A stretch of 27,702 bases of DNA. Source: a virus. Shown here piece by piece: positions 16,059 to 25,088 of this stretch. How positions within the stretch are numbered: the stretch's first letter is position 1; each line of letters opens with the position of its first letter. The notes beneath the pieces are model-generated. The model did not search any database. It was not told the DNA's origin and worked only from the letters and a program-made list of their open reading frames with translations. The translations under genes and the position numbers were made by a program. The stretch lies in IMG/VR virus record IMGVR_UViG_3300048050_000113, positions 1 to 27,702 of that record. One strand, written 5' to 3'.

Positions 16059-17881
16059 TAGAACGTCCCTCCCTTCAGGTCGAGCGCGAAGCCGAGGACT
16101 CCGGCTTCCGTGGATGAATATGAGGCAAGGCGAATGGCGAGGGTCTTCCCGTCCATGTCGTAGGGGATGCTCACGAAGCCTTCGAAGTTGCTTTCAGGAA
16201 TCCAGGCGATGTACACCCTTGTCCTGTCGGCTATGAACTGAACAAGGAATTCCGGCTCTGCGTCGCCATGGAACATCCCCAAAGGCCTGAACCTGAAGAA
16301 TCGCTTCTGCTGCCCTGGATAGCCGAAATCCATATCCTTGGTGCGGATATCAAGGGCGATCGGACTTCCCGCGTCGGTGGTTCCCGAGAAGAGGGTGTAG
16401 AGCGATCCACCCTTCCATCCGACAGTCTCAAGAAGGTCGTTTCTTGAGCCGAGGCCGGGAAAGGCATGGTTTGTGAATTTGAAGGAGGAGACGAGAAAAG
16501 CCCCGGCAGAGTTTCGCCGCAGGGTGGCGGGAGCCATGAGATAGGCGGAATTGGACCCTTGGAGGAAGTACCTGCCTTCCCGGTCCTTCGCGGCAACGCA
16601 TGAGCCAAGCTTCCCTGCAAGCTCCGTCGCGATATGGCCCGAGACCACCGCCGTGGTCGATCCGTCGTACAGGATGACGCTCTCGCCCGAGACGAACATG
16701 ACTTCGCTCTCAAGGCAGACGACCGAATCAGGCTTGTCCGTCCCGGTGTCGGCAATTCTTGTCACGGTGGGCGAGTTGAGCGAGTTGCCGGAGAAGCCAT
16801 AGAGGGCGTGTTCCTTGAAGACGAGCATCGAATCCTTGAAGTTGACGATCCGTTTGATGCCTTCGCCGCCCTCGACGAAGATTTCCACGTCGTCCCCGCG
16901 CCAGCCTGTGATCGCGTCGGCAGGGGAGAAATTGACGACGTTCCCCGCAGCGAGGCAGAGCATGGATCGGTAGACCGCTGCGTCCGTGGGGTTCTCGTTG
17001 CCCGTGATCTGCCGCAAGTACTGGGTGTGTTGTATGGATTCTATACTGCCGGAAGGCGGTTCACCTTCTATGAGAAGGCAAACCTCGACGGCGTACTGGT
17101 TCTGGAACTTGGCCTCAAGCGGGAAGGGCGTGAAGGTTATGTCCGTTCCCTCGAACTCAAGATCGAACTCGATGACGATTCTTGTTCCGAGGGTGAGCAC
17201 CCGAGGCGTCACCGTCTTCCAGCCTGCCGCGCAGGAATGCCGCACCGTGGCTGAGGTGATATGGCCTGTGACGCTTTTTATCTCGATGCGGTTGAAGACA
17301 AGATCGGAGGCGATGTAGAACCCCTGGCCGGATGCGGGGGCGAGGACCCAGGAGCCTTCTTGAACCGCCAGGGTGTCGTCGGTGTAGACGCCGCCAGCTA
17401 CGCGCCCTGCGTTCCAGTCGTAATACTCGCGCGTGCGCACGTCGAGGGCTTCGATAGATGTCTCGGAATGCGTTCCATCTTTGTACTGAACGATCGCGGC
17501 ACGGGACTTTCCGCTTCTGCCCACAATGACGATGAGCCCCGAGTATTCGAGCATCCGCACCGCCGTTTCCTGCGCCGAAACGATGGAAAGGGGCAGGGTG
17601 AGGTACGATGCGCCATTCGCGATGTGAAGAAAGACGGACCCCGAGCCGTTCTTTGCGACGATGTAATCCCGCATGGCCCCCGAAATGCTTGAGCGCAGGA
17701 AACCCAGGATCGTCTCGCCTTCGAAGGTGTGGGTTAACGTGTAGCCCCTTCTCATGCAGAGGCCATCCTTCCAGTAGCAGTTCTCGGCCACGGAAAGGTC
17801 GGAGTCCGCCATGAAGGAGGAGGGCGTATCGGTGTGAAACCCACCCGAGAAGTCCAGGTAGGTCTTTACGGTTCCGGGCAT
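16058..17881 (-). CDS. Tail nozzle / DNA-stabilisation-like protein
   Basis: A 607-residue beta-rich protein directly after the head-tail adaptor. The N-terminus carries the pattern typical of phage nozzle and stopper proteins of short-tailed phages: a FSGGFHTDTP start followed by NCYWKDGLCMRRGYT (about 33-48), comparable in position and style to T7 gp12-like and P22 gp10-like proteins. Repeated strands with Gly-Asp turns suggest a beta-propeller-like fold. It would close the portal channel and form the tail tube. GGAAGG precedes the ATG, which follows the adaptor stop by two bases. Confidence 0.6.
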   Translation of the reverse strand: MPGTVKTYLDFSGGFHTDTPSSFMADSDLSVAENCYWKDGLCMRRGYTLTHTFEGETILGFLRSSISGAMRDYIVAKNGSGSVFLHIANGASYLTLPLSIVSAQETAVRMLEYSGLIVIVGRSGKSRAAIVQYKDGTHSETSIEALDVRTREYYDWNAGRVAGGVYTDDTLAVQEGSWVLAPASGQGFYIASDLVFNRIEIKSVTGHITSATVRHSCAAGWKTVTPRVLTLGTRIVIEFDLEFEGTDITFTPFPLEAKFQNQYAVEVCLLIEGEPPSGSIESIQHTQYLRQITGNENPTDAAVYRSMLCLAAGNVVNFSPADAITGWRGDDVEIFVEGGEGIKRIVNFKDSMLVFKEHALYGFSGNSLNSPTVTRIADTGTDKPDSVVCLESEVMFVSGESVILYDGSTTAVVSGHIATELAGKLGSCVAAKDREGRYFLQGSNSAYLMAPATLRRNSAGAFLVSSFKFTNHAFPGLGSRNDLLETVGWKGGSLYTLFSGTTDAGSPIALDIRTKDMDFGYPGQQKRFFRFRPLGMFHGDAEPEFLVQFIADRTRVYIAWIPESNFEGFVSIPYDMDGKTLAIRLASYSSTEAGVLGFALDLKGGTF

Positions 17882-17883
17882 GA

Positions 17884-18453
17884 CTACCTTCCGAAAATGG
17901 ACGGGTTGGCGTTTGCCTCGTCGATGGTGTACCGCTGGATTTCATTGCGGTAATTGGCGAGGGACCGGGTGGCTTCGTCGTACTCGAAGTTCTCTTCCGA
18001 AAGCTTCGAAGCGGCGAGGTAGACCAAGGCAAGGTGAGCCTTTTCAGGCAATTCCGGGACATCTGTATCGCTTTCAAGCTCTCGTGGAAAACGGTCGTAG
18101 ATCATCCGGCAGGTGAGGCTGGGGGAGGGGCACCTTCTATCAAAAAGGATTTTGCCTGCCGATAGAAAGTATCTGGAAGGAGTCCCTTCGACATCCGAAT
18201 CCGCGAGAATGGCAAGCGTTCCCCGCTTCAGCTCATTCCGGCCAATGAAAAGGTTGTGAAGGGAAAAGAAATGCTCCGGGGTTGCGACATAGTTGCCCGT
18301 TATGAGTGCTTCCGCTGTCTCGGTTATCCCCCCTGCGTCAACGACGAACTGCCGCATTGCCTCGTTGAGCCAATCGGCCACCACGTCATCGCTGACGGAT
18401 GCGCCTGTACGTGAAAGCCGCCGCGCCTTCTCGATCATGCCTTTTCGCGTCAT
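17884..18453 (-). CDS. Head-tail adaptor (connector) protein
   Basis: A 189-residue, largely helical protein. The DDVVADWLNEAMRQFVVDAG segment near the N-terminus and the C-terminal LPEKAHLALVYLAASKLSEE helix, followed by an Arg/Asn-rich helix, fit the adaptor proteins that dock below the portal in podoviruses (gp4 or tail-tube-A type). The start overlaps the previous stop by ATGA, and the nozzle-like gene follows after two bases. The order capsid, adaptor, nozzle matches other short-tailed phages. Confidence 0.65.
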   Translation of the reverse strand: MTRKGMIEKARRLSRTGASVSDDVVADWLNEAMRQFVVDAGGITETAEALITGNYVATPEHFFSLHNLFIGRNELKRGTLAILADSDVEGTPSRYFLSAGKILFDRRCPSPSLTCRMIYDRFPRELESDTDVPELPEKAHLALVYLAASKLSEENFEYDEATRSLANYRNEIQRYTIDEANANPSIFGR

Positions 18454-18863
18454 GCAGCATCCTTTCTGACCATGACAGGGAAGAGCATCGCCCTGTCAGG
18501 ACCGACGACATACCCGAAAGCGTTCTCGGGGCGATACGGGGAATCCACTTCGATCACGTTGCCGCTTCCCTCCTTGAGCCATGCGTTTTCCCTTCCATTG
18601 GAAGGGATGGGGCTTACGAAGCCACCGATCTGTATTGTCCTTTCCTGGCCTTCGCTCATGGCTTGGGGGACCCATCCAACGTAGAACTCAGGCATTTCCG
18701 TCTCGAACGGCACGGCGACGAAGCCTGTTGCTGCGAATGTGACCTTGAAGAAGCTGCATTGGGGAATGTAGGCGGCTGCCCTAGCCGTCAAGAAAACGGA
18801 CCCGTCCGCGCCGTAGAGAAGAGCAAACCAGGGTGCGGAACCATTGCGGACGAGTCCGGTCAT
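18450..18863 (-). CDS. Unrecognised small structural protein between capsid and adaptor
   Basis: A 137-residue beta-rich protein with no signal peptide or membrane helix, starting five bases after the major capsid stop and coupled to the adaptor gene by ATGA. The position would suit a capsid decoration protein or a head-completion factor. The middle of the protein, with several Phe/Val strands, looks like a compact beta sandwich. No motif supports a firmer call. Confidence 0.5.
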   Translation of the reverse strand: MTGLVRNGSAPWFALLYGADGSVFLTARAAAYIPQCSFFKVTFAATGFVAVPFETEMPEFYVGWVPQAMSEGQERTIQIGGFVSPIPSNGRENAWLKEGSGNVIEVDSPYRPENAFGYVVGPDRAMLFPVMVRKDAA

Positions 18864-18868
18864 TACGC

Positions 18869-20035
18869 TTACGCCGCCTTCTCGATTCCAGTGAGGCCGT
18901 TGAAGGCGAATGAGGTATGGCGATACCTCATGACGGTGTTCCCCGAGAACGACATCTTCTTGACGAGGTTGTTGGGGTAGTTCTCAAGGGGAGCCCAATC
19001 GTCCGTCTTGAAGTTGAAGTCCGGGTGAATCTGGAACTCGAAGGCGTTCATGTCCAGGCCGAAGAGGTATCCTGCGGGGCAGAAGGGGTCGGCAAGGATC
19101 GTGGTGCCTTCGAAGGTCACGTTGGTGAAGCCCATGTCGGCGGTTTCCTTGTCCGTGGTCCCCTCGTACTTGGTCGCAAGCCAGATCTTCTCCTTGAGCG
19201 TGGCAAGGATGTCCTCGGTGGTGAGGAGGAACTTGGGCTTCTTGCCGCCAAAGGTGGAAGCAACTATCGCCTTGTAGAGCGACTTCTTTCCTTTCGTCGT
19301 GTCGTCGGAATACAGGTCGAGGACGGTCCAGGAGTCCACGTACTTCCAGTGGACGGTGCTGTCGGTGATGTTGCTCCCGGTTCCGGCGGGGCCGCCCGAG
19401 GATGCCGAAGTTCCCGCCTGAATGCACTGGTACTTGTTGATGCCCTTCATGACGACATCCCCGAGCGCGTAGACGGTGGAAGCGACCCAGGCCGCAGCCG
19501 CGATGCCCCCGTAGACCTTCGACCGCCAGTTGGGGGCGTCGGCGGGGTCGATCCCGGCGTACTTCCGGTCGGAGACGAGGAAGGTGAGGGGCGAGATCAT
19601 GTCCAGGCAGGACTCGTTGTAGGTGGCGGTGGAGTAGAGGTCCTTCGCCATCTTGTCCTCGTAGTCCTCCTGAAGCTCCACGTATTTGTCTTTGAGCAAG
19701 GAAACGATCTGTGCTTCGCCCACGTTCTCGACGCGCTCCTGCCAATTGATCTGCGTGGACCCGAAGTAGTACTTCCACGCGGACTTGGCGGCGGTGCGGC
19801 TGTCCCCCACGCCGTAGGTCACGGGAGCGGCGGGATCGACGCCCTTCACCGCGCCGTTGCCGGACATGGCCGTGTACCGGATGGGCCACTGGATGTGGGT
19901 GCCGCCCTTCACCTTCACTTGGTTCCCCTTCTTGAGCTTCTTGAAGAAGGGGCAATTGTCATAGGCGATGTTGATAAGCGCCTTCTCGAAATACTGGCGG
20001 CTTACGGCATTCGCCTGGGAAATCTCAAGCGCCAT
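18869..20035 (-). CDS. Major capsid protein with inserted carbohydrate-binding-like module
   Basis: A 388-residue protein with the order and composition of HK97-fold capsid subunits: a helical N-terminal arm, a strand-rich core (VKGGTHIQWPIRYTAM around 43-57) and a C-terminal part with LLTTEDILATLKEKIW and a late RYRHTSFAF strand. The strongest ribosome binding site of the block (AAAGGAGAG) precedes the ATG, fitting an abundant product. Residues about 182-236 read as a separate module: Trp183, a VYALGD turn, KYQC, GTSASSGGP and HWKYV. That pattern resembles small CBM5/12-type carbohydrate-binding domains found on phage proteins. It probably projects from the capsid surface. It lies after the scaffold gene, as usual. 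Confidence 0.85.
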   Translation of the reverse strand: MALEISQANAVSRQYFEKALINIAYDNCPFFKKLKKGNQVKVKGGTHIQWPIRYTAMSGNGAVKGVDPAAPVTYGVGDSRTAAKSAWKYYFGSTQINWQERVENVGEAQIVSLLKDKYVELQEDYEDKMAKDLYSTATYNESCLDMISPLTFLVSDRKYAGIDPADAPNWRSKVYGGIAAAAWVASTVYALGDVVMKGINKYQCIQAGTSASSGGPAGTGSNITDSTVHWKYVDSWTVLDLYSDDTTKGKKSLYKAIVASTFGGKKPKFLLTTEDILATLKEKIWLATKYEGTTDKETADMGFTNVTFEGTTILADPFCPAGYLFGLDMNAFEFQIHPDFNFKTDDWAPLENYPNNLVKKMSFSGNTVMRYRHTSFAFNGLTGIEKAA

Positions 20036-20056
20036 TCACGCTCTCCTTTGTTCGTT

Positions 20057-20887
20057 CTAGTGCAAGCCAGCGAGTGCGGCTTGCTCGGCCTCATCCATGC
20101 TCTTGTAGGAGCCGGGGGCTTTCGGTGCGGGACCGTTGCCGGGAAGGACGCGGGCCGAGCCCTTCGCCTGAATCCGGTCAACGATTTTCTTTTCGACTTC
20201 AAGGGGGTTGGGAGCGCCACGGCCCTTGATCGAGTGGTAGAGGAGGTCAAGAATCGCCTCCGAGTCGCCTTCCGAGAGCACTTTCAGCGCGTCCTCGATT
20301 GAGGGCTCGTCGAAATCCTCGTACTTGGCCTTGAAGGAGTCGTACAGCTTGCGCTTCGCCTCCTCCTGCTCGCGGTTTTTCTTCCAGCCTTCCATTTCAG
20401 AAAGCTTCTTCTCTAGCTCGGCGTACTTCTCGTCCGCATACTGCCTGGCTCCATCCAAGGCCCCTCTCGGGGAAGGCCCGTTCTTCACGGCTTCCTGAAG
20501 CTGGCGGTAGATGTCCGGGTTGTTGCGAAGGAACTGGTTGTACTTGTCGAACTTCGACGATTCTTCCTGACGCTTGGTGTCCCATTCGGCTTTCTGCCTC
20601 TCGTGCTCTTCCCGGACCTTCGCGATCTCCGCGGTCTTCCGGGTGTAGTCCGAGCGCATCATGCCCATGTTCTTCCAGTCTTTCAGGAATTCGTCCCTGG
20701 TTCGGTAGGACTTCCGCACGCCCTTCTCGTCGTCAAGGTCGAGGAATGTACCTGGGTCTGCTTGTCCCGCCTGCGCGGGGGCCTGGTCAGCTTGTCCGAG
20801 GTTCGAGCTGGCGGTTGCCGTGTCGGCCATCTGGCCGGGGTTGCCGCCCTCCGCGCCGTCGGGGCTGAAAGAGGTACTAGTCTCCAT
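20057..20887 (-). CDS. Capsid scaffolding protein
   Basis: A 276-residue protein. The N-terminal 50 residues are polar and disordered-looking (Gly/Ala/Gln/Asp). About 55-85 is a small charged domain, and about 85-190 is a strongly charged Lys/Glu coiled coil. The C-terminus is again flexible, ending in a short acidic helix. Its position just upstream of the major capsid gene and its composition are typical of scaffolds that guide procapsid assembly and then leave. No protease gene is visible nearby. Confidence 0.75.
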   Translation of the reverse strand: METSTSFSPDGAEGGNPGQMADTATASSNLGQADQAPAQAGQADPGTFLDLDDEKGVRKSYRTRDEFLKDWKNMGMMRSDYTRKTAEIAKVREEHERQKAEWDTKRQEESSKFDKYNQFLRNNPDIYRQLQEAVKNGPSPRGALDGARQYADEKYAELEKKLSEMEGWKKNREQEEAKRKLYDSFKAKYEDFDEPSIEDALKVLSEGDSEAILDLLYHSIKGRGAPNPLEVEKKIVDRIQAKGSARVLPGNGPAPKAPGSYKSMDEAEQAALAGLH

Positions 20888-20891
20888 AAGC

Positions 20892-21248
20892 TTATCTGCC
20901 TCCCAAATTCATGAGTTCATCGAGCGATCCGCCCGATGCGGGAGCGCTTCCAGGTGCGCTCATCTTCGCGGCTACGGGATCGGTCATGGGACCGGAGCCT
21001 GCGATCGCCTTCATCTTGTTCAAGGGATTAGCCTTCTGTGTCTCCCGCTGGATCATGTCCGAAAGCTGCGTGACAGGGCCTTCCACATCGACGCCGAGGC
21101 CTGAGAAGAGTTCCCGGACGGTCATATCCTTGCGGAGCATGCCCTTCTCGGCCATGAGAAAGGCATCCTGGGGATTCATGATGGAAAGGTTCTCGTCCAT
21201 CGACTGGCCGATATCCTTCTGGGGAGCTGCTTGCATGTCGGGCATCAT
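20892..21248 (-). CDS. Small protein between portal and scaffold
   Basis: A 118-residue protein, Met- and Ala-rich, with a helical centre (MAEKGMLRKDMTVRELFSGL) and a Gly/Ser/Pro-rich tail. The ATG at 21248, four bases after the portal stop, was preferred. A longer open frame upstream reads antisense-like, Arg-rich sequence inside the portal gene and is not credible. No good ribosome binding site is close, so it may depend on re-initiation after the portal. Possibly a minor head protein or scaffold partner; no family recognised. Confidence 0.55.
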   Translation of the reverse strand: MMPDMQAAPQKDIGQSMDENLSIMNPQDAFLMAEKGMLRKDMTVRELFSGLGVDVEGPVTQLSDMIQRETQKANPLNKMKAIAGSGPMTDPVAAKMSAPGSAPASGGSLDELMNLGGR

Positions 21249-21252
21249 GGGG

Positions 21253-23106
21253 CTAGGCAACCTGCGCCTCCTGCACTTGCTGGTCTGAAAGGTCATTGAG
21301 AAGTCCCTGCACCATCGCCTTGTCCTGGGGCGCTTGTGGGTTTCCTGCGCCGCCTGATTGCGACATCGCCATCTGTTCTTCCTTCTTTCGCTGCTCGGCA
21401 AGCCGGGCGAGAATCTTGTCGGTTCCGGGAACGCGCAAGGTCTCAAGGACCGCCTGGGCATCGACGATCTTCATTTCCGCGAGGCGCAGCATGAGATTTG
21501 CCAAGGACTGGCGATCCAGGGGGAGCGTGGAGTTGGTCTGAATCTCGATGTTGAAGTCGAAATAGACCTCATCCGTTTCTGCGATCGCATCGATGAGCTT
21601 TTCATAGTCCTCGATGTCCTGCTTCTCGTCCTCGGAGAGGTCGTCCTGCATGAGGCCTTCAGGGGTTTGCGGCTTCATAGCTTCCTTGAGGAAGCTCGCC
21701 TGGTTCGAGATCACCCCGTACTGAACATCGTCGTCCTTGCGGATATAGAAGTTCCTCGGCTCCGTGTAGAACTGCATCATGAGTTCGACGATGAGGGTGG
21801 CAAGCCGCTTGATACTGGATTCCAGGTTCCGCACCCGCTGGCGCGTCCTTGTATAGGAGGATTCAAGAAGCATCGACATCTCGGTTGCCGTCTGCCGCTG
21901 CCGCTTTCCCGTGACGCCCTTCGTCACGTCGGTGACGCCGGACACTTCCTCGATGAGCTGTGGCAGGGTGGACATGATCTGCGTGATCACCGGGGGAAGG
22001 TCGGGAACATCGAGGGGCGCGACGACATCCTTGGCAAAGCCCGCCTTCGACATTAGAACCTGGTCGCCCTTCTGGATCGCTTCCTTCACCTGCTCAGTCG
22101 TGATCCCCGCCGATTCGTCAACGACAATGTTCCGCTTGGTATACTTACGGGCATGCTCGACGATCTGCTGAAGCCGGACGTTGAATTCGCGGTTAAGGTT
22201 CTCGATCTGGTCCGGCTCCCCGATCCCCCAGAATTGATGCGGCACCTTGTAGTCGTGCAGGGCCACATAGGGAGGTCTTCCGTGCTTGAAGGGGGAAGGG
22301 CGGTCGTCAAGGAGGATAGCGTTCCCGCCCGTGAAGGTGAGTATCCTTCCATTGGGGTACTTTGCCTTCTTCACCTTCTTCGATTCGGTGACATCGCGGC
22401 CTTCAGGGTTCTTCCCGGCGTACTGCTCCTCTATCGCATCCTCGGTCTCGGTATCCTTTAACCAGATTTCATAGACAAGAATGTAGTCACCGATCAAATC
22501 ATGCTCGGCAAGGCGATCCTGCTTCTGGTCATGCTCGGTCGCGTACTCCTCCGGCGTGATGTTCTTTTCGGCCTTTGGATAGAAGCGCTTTACATCCTCG
22601 ACGGGCATGAGTTTGCGCATCCCGCACCAGGAAGCGTTCCAGGGATCGTCATAGCCGGGAGCGATAACAAAATCGAAGGGGTCAACGATGTCGATAGCGA
22701 TGTCCCCGAGACCATTGGCCGCGTCGGGATCGAAGTAGACCTTGAAGAGCGCCGTTCCGTGGATGAGCGAGTCGTAGACCGCATCGAGGAGCTTTTCATC
22801 CATCCTCGTCATTTCCCACACGAACTTCAGGGCGTCGTTGTAGAGGTCAGCAACCCGCTGGAAGAAGTAGCGTCGTGGCAGGACCGTCCAGATAGGCCTG
22901 TTATCCGTGAGAAGCGGGGCGGTGGTTTGGATCGTGGAGAAGATGAAGTTGCAGAAGACCCTCGAATCCTCCGGCAACAGCTCGGTTTCGTTCCACCACT
23001 TCCCGGTGAACTCCTTGATGAACCGCTGCCACTTTTTGCGGCGTTTCTCATGCTCAGGAGAGCCATAGGAGGCATCCACAGCGTCTTTCAGTTCGGAGAA
23101 GGTCAT
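21253..23106 (-). CDS. Portal protein
   Basis: A 617-residue protein of the length of podovirus portals. It forms the dodecameric ring at one capsid vertex through which DNA enters and leaves. The RPPYVALHDYKVPHQFWGIG stretch around residues 285-304, followed by ENLNREFNVRLQQIVEHARK, is the recognisable portal core: a strand, a FxGxG-like loop, then a long helix. A TDVTKGVTGKRQRQTATEMS segment also fits portals of this class. The C-terminus (about 505-617) is acidic, then helical. Its start overlaps the zinc-ribbon stop (TAATG). It stands between the terminase and scaffold, as expected. Confidence 0.85.
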   Translation of the reverse strand: MTFSELKDAVDASYGSPEHEKRRKKWQRFIKEFTGKWWNETELLPEDSRVFCNFIFSTIQTTAPLLTDNRPIWTVLPRRYFFQRVADLYNDALKFVWEMTRMDEKLLDAVYDSLIHGTALFKVYFDPDAANGLGDIAIDIVDPFDFVIAPGYDDPWNASWCGMRKLMPVEDVKRFYPKAEKNITPEEYATEHDQKQDRLAEHDLIGDYILVYEIWLKDTETEDAIEEQYAGKNPEGRDVTESKKVKKAKYPNGRILTFTGGNAILLDDRPSPFKHGRPPYVALHDYKVPHQFWGIGEPDQIENLNREFNVRLQQIVEHARKYTKRNIVVDESAGITTEQVKEAIQKGDQVLMSKAGFAKDVVAPLDVPDLPPVITQIMSTLPQLIEEVSGVTDVTKGVTGKRQRQTATEMSMLLESSYTRTRQRVRNLESSIKRLATLIVELMMQFYTEPRNFYIRKDDDVQYGVISNQASFLKEAMKPQTPEGLMQDDLSEDEKQDIEDYEKLIDAIAETDEVYFDFNIEIQTNSTLPLDRQSLANLMLRLAEMKIVDAQAVLETLRVPGTDKILARLAEQRKKEEQMAMSQSGGAGNPQAPQDKAMVQGLLNDLSDQQVQEAQVA

Positions 23107-23354
23107 TACGCCGCCTTTATGATGCCGTTCTCGGCCATGTAGCGCTCTCGGGCTCTCTGGCTCTCGAAGTTCTCGCCTGTATAGGGATCATGCCCTGCCC
23201 TGAACGAGACCCGAATGGAGGGAGAGGAGTAGAGTCGGCGCATTTTTCCCTCGCATCCTGGACAAAACAGTTCAGTTTCGTGGATTTTTTGAGGCTCTTC
23301 GAAGACGACATGCAGTGAATCGCACACATCGCACTTGAATTCGTAGGTGATCAC
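23106..23354 (-). CDS. FmdB-like zinc-ribbon protein
   Basis: An 82-residue protein. MITYEFKCDVCDS at the start and FCPGCEG at 30-36 place Cys8, Cys11, Cys31 and Cys34 as a four-cysteine zinc site, the form of the FmdB-type putative regulatory zinc ribbon. The tail is basic and polar. It starts at GTG, overlapping the previous stop in a GTGA, and ends by overlapping the portal start (TAATG). It is therefore fully embedded in the packaging operon. It could be a late regulator or a small factor of head assembly; FmdB family members have no firm biochemical role. Confidence 0.75.
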   Translation of the reverse strand: MITYEFKCDVCDSLHVVFEEPQKIHETELFCPGCEGKMRRLYSSPSIRVSFRAGHDPYTGENFESQRARERYMAENGIIKAA

Positions 23355-23533
23355 CGCATGCTCCCATACGCGCCTGTCCTGAAGTCCTGCATGGCCGTTC
23401 CGTCCGTTCTCCTCGATCCAGAGACATACTTTGGTGCCTTCTTGATGCGCTCCTCCATGGCGATGAGCCTGTCCAGGTAGTTTTCCGGGAGGCTTGAAAG
23501 GGAGGCCTGTGCCACCTGTCCATCGCTACGCAA
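23351..23533 (-). CDS. Tiny coupled ORF between terminase and zinc ribbon
   Basis: A 60-residue ORF with a helical SSLPENYLDRLIAMEERIKK segment and a polar, Gly/Arg-rich tail. The TTG at 23533 is chosen because GGAGG lies nine bases upstream, inside the end of the terminase gene. A GTG at 23515 would give 54 residues. The stop overlaps the next start in a GTGA. It fills the only gap in the operon here and the composition is protein-like, so I regard it as real. No function can be assigned. Confidence 0.5.
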   Translation of the reverse strand: MRSDGQVAQASLSSLPENYLDRLIAMEERIKKAPKYVSGSRRTDGTAMQDFRTGAYGSMR

Positions 23534-25088
23534 CAAATTTCGCCTCCCATGCCGACGCAAGCCGTTTCTTGAACATTCCAAAGAGGGAATCAGGCCGATA
23601 CGCCGCTTGCCTGAGCGCGTCGCCCGATGTCCCGCCTGCGAATTCCGTTATGATCTGGACCATCATCGTGAGCGCGTCCACGAGATCGTCATGTTCTCCC
23701 TTGGGGAAGAACTCCATTTGGAGGAGTAAGTCGGTGAGCGATTCGTGGATGAACACCCTGCCAGTGCGGACGACGCCGCCCAGGACGCGGTTGATCTTGT
23801 CTTCTTTGGACATTGATCGCGGTGCGTCGATCTGTTCCAGCTTGAACCGCAACCTCTTACCCGTGATCGTCTCGTACTCGCGTCTCTTGATATCCAGGAG
23901 GTATTGAATCCCCGCTTGCAGTCCCAGCTCGATTCCTACGACCTTTGGGCGGTACTGGACGATGAGCCTGATTAACTCGTCCACCATCTTGTCGGGCTTC
24001 AGGTGGATCTTCTTGGCCTCGACCACGTACAGAAAGCCTTCCGAATTGACCGCCCCGATGATCACGCCCGTATCGTCCGAGTAGCTTTCTGCGGTAGCCG
24101 CAGGGTCCACCGTCATGTAATAGGCATGCTCGCCCGGAGCGAGGACCGCGAAGGTCGGCTGTGGGGGAGGGAAGATTTGATCGTCCCTCGGCACGGGGTT
24201 GTTGTCATACTGACAGGAGTACTCATAGGCACCCTGGCGCTGCTTGATCTTGGCGAGCATCGAGAGGGTGAAGAAACGGTAGATCGGCTTCCCGCCCTCG
24301 ACCGCGCGGCGAATATAGACCCGATCCTTGTACCAGCCTTCCCTCATGACGGTCCCGTAGATGTCCGAGAAGTGATACCGGGTGCCTATCATCAGCTCGA
24401 AGCCTTCCGGGTCCTTGATGGACTGGATATACGAATACCAGTCCCGAACCTTCCTGATCTGCTCAGGCGTCGAGCATGACTGCTCATTGATGATGTCGTC
24501 CATGATGATGACGTCGTAATGGCGTCCTACGATCGTGGCTCCAACACCCCAGGCTTCAACCTGATTTTCCTGGGGAATCCTGCCCCATTCAGCCGAGCGG
24601 AAAACGGTAAGCTCATTGGCGACTGACCGCTTCCAGTTCACGAACCGCTTCCCTGGCTCGGGGATTCGGTCGGGGAACAGGCGCATGAGCATGGACGTGC
24701 AGAATAGTTGCTTGATCTCCCCAAGTTGCGATTCAACGAGGCTCGAAGTGCGGGAGAACAGCCCTATTCGGATATTGGGATTTTGCAGGATGAGCTGGAC
24801 GATCTTCACCTTCGTCCAGGCAGACTTCATATGTCCGCGAGGTATCAGGATAAGCGTGTCGTCGTTCCGCTCCATGATGCCGGAGAGCCATCCGTGCAGC
24901 ACAGGATCGAGGCGTGGACGACCTCCATCCTCGATCTTGTCCATGCCAAGAATCACGGCACCCAGAAAGTACAGGTCGGTGAGAGCCTTCCATTGCAGGT
25001 ACAGCTCCGCCGCTAACTCCTCCTTCCCTGTCTTCTCAAAGAACTCTCGGTACTTCCGCTTCTCAGCGGGAGTTCGAACGTACTCCAT
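23526..25088 (-). CDS. terL: Terminase large subunit
   Basis: A 520-residue DNA-packaging motor that translocates DNA into the procapsid and cuts it. The ATPase part has a deviant Walker A (IPRGHMKSAW, Lys88), a Walker B VIIMDD (Asp197/Asp198) and a GTRYHF coupling motif at 235-240. The nuclease part has Asp328 in MTVDPA, Glu387 in VGIELG and Asp467/468/471 in GEHDDLVDAL, the expected RNase H-like metal ligands. GGAG lies five bases before the ATG. Unusually it is separated from the small subunit by about 2 kb of accessory genes and a 408-base leader, instead of following directly. Confidence 0.93.
   Translation of the reverse strand: MEYVRTPAEKRKYREFFEKTGKEELAAELYLQWKALTDLYFLGAVILGMDKIEDGGRPRLDPVLHGWLSGIMERNDDTLILIPRGHMKSAWTKVKIVQLILQNPNIRIGLFSRTSSLVESQLGEIKQLFCTSMLMRLFPDRIPEPGKRFVNWKRSVANELTVFRSAEWGRIPQENQVEAWGVGATIVGRHYDVIIMDDIINEQSCSTPEQIRKVRDWYSYIQSIKDPEGFELMIGTRYHFSDIYGTVMREGWYKDRVYIRRAVEGGKPIYRFFTLSMLAKIKQRQGAYEYSCQYDNNPVPRDDQIFPPPQPTFAVLAPGEHAYYMTVDPAATAESYSDDTGVIIGAVNSEGFLYVVEAKKIHLKPDKMVDELIRLIVQYRPKVVGIELGLQAGIQYLLDIKRREYETITGKRLRFKLEQIDAPRSMSKEDKINRVLGGVVRTGRVFIHESLTDLLLQMEFFPKGEHDDLVDALTMMVQIITEFAGGTSGDALRQAAYRPDSLFGMFKKRLASAWEAKFVA

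Noticed and set aside
18917-20302. Open frame of 461 codons on the + strand opposite the capsid gene
   Set aside because: It is antisense to the major capsid and scaffold genes, Gly/Val/Arg-rich, and lacks family features; it is the mirror of high-GC codon use on the other strand.
20892-21461. Longer start for the small protein between portal and scaffold
   Set aside because: The extra N-terminal part lies inside the portal gene in another frame and is Arg/Pro-rich; the ATG just after the portal stop is more credible.
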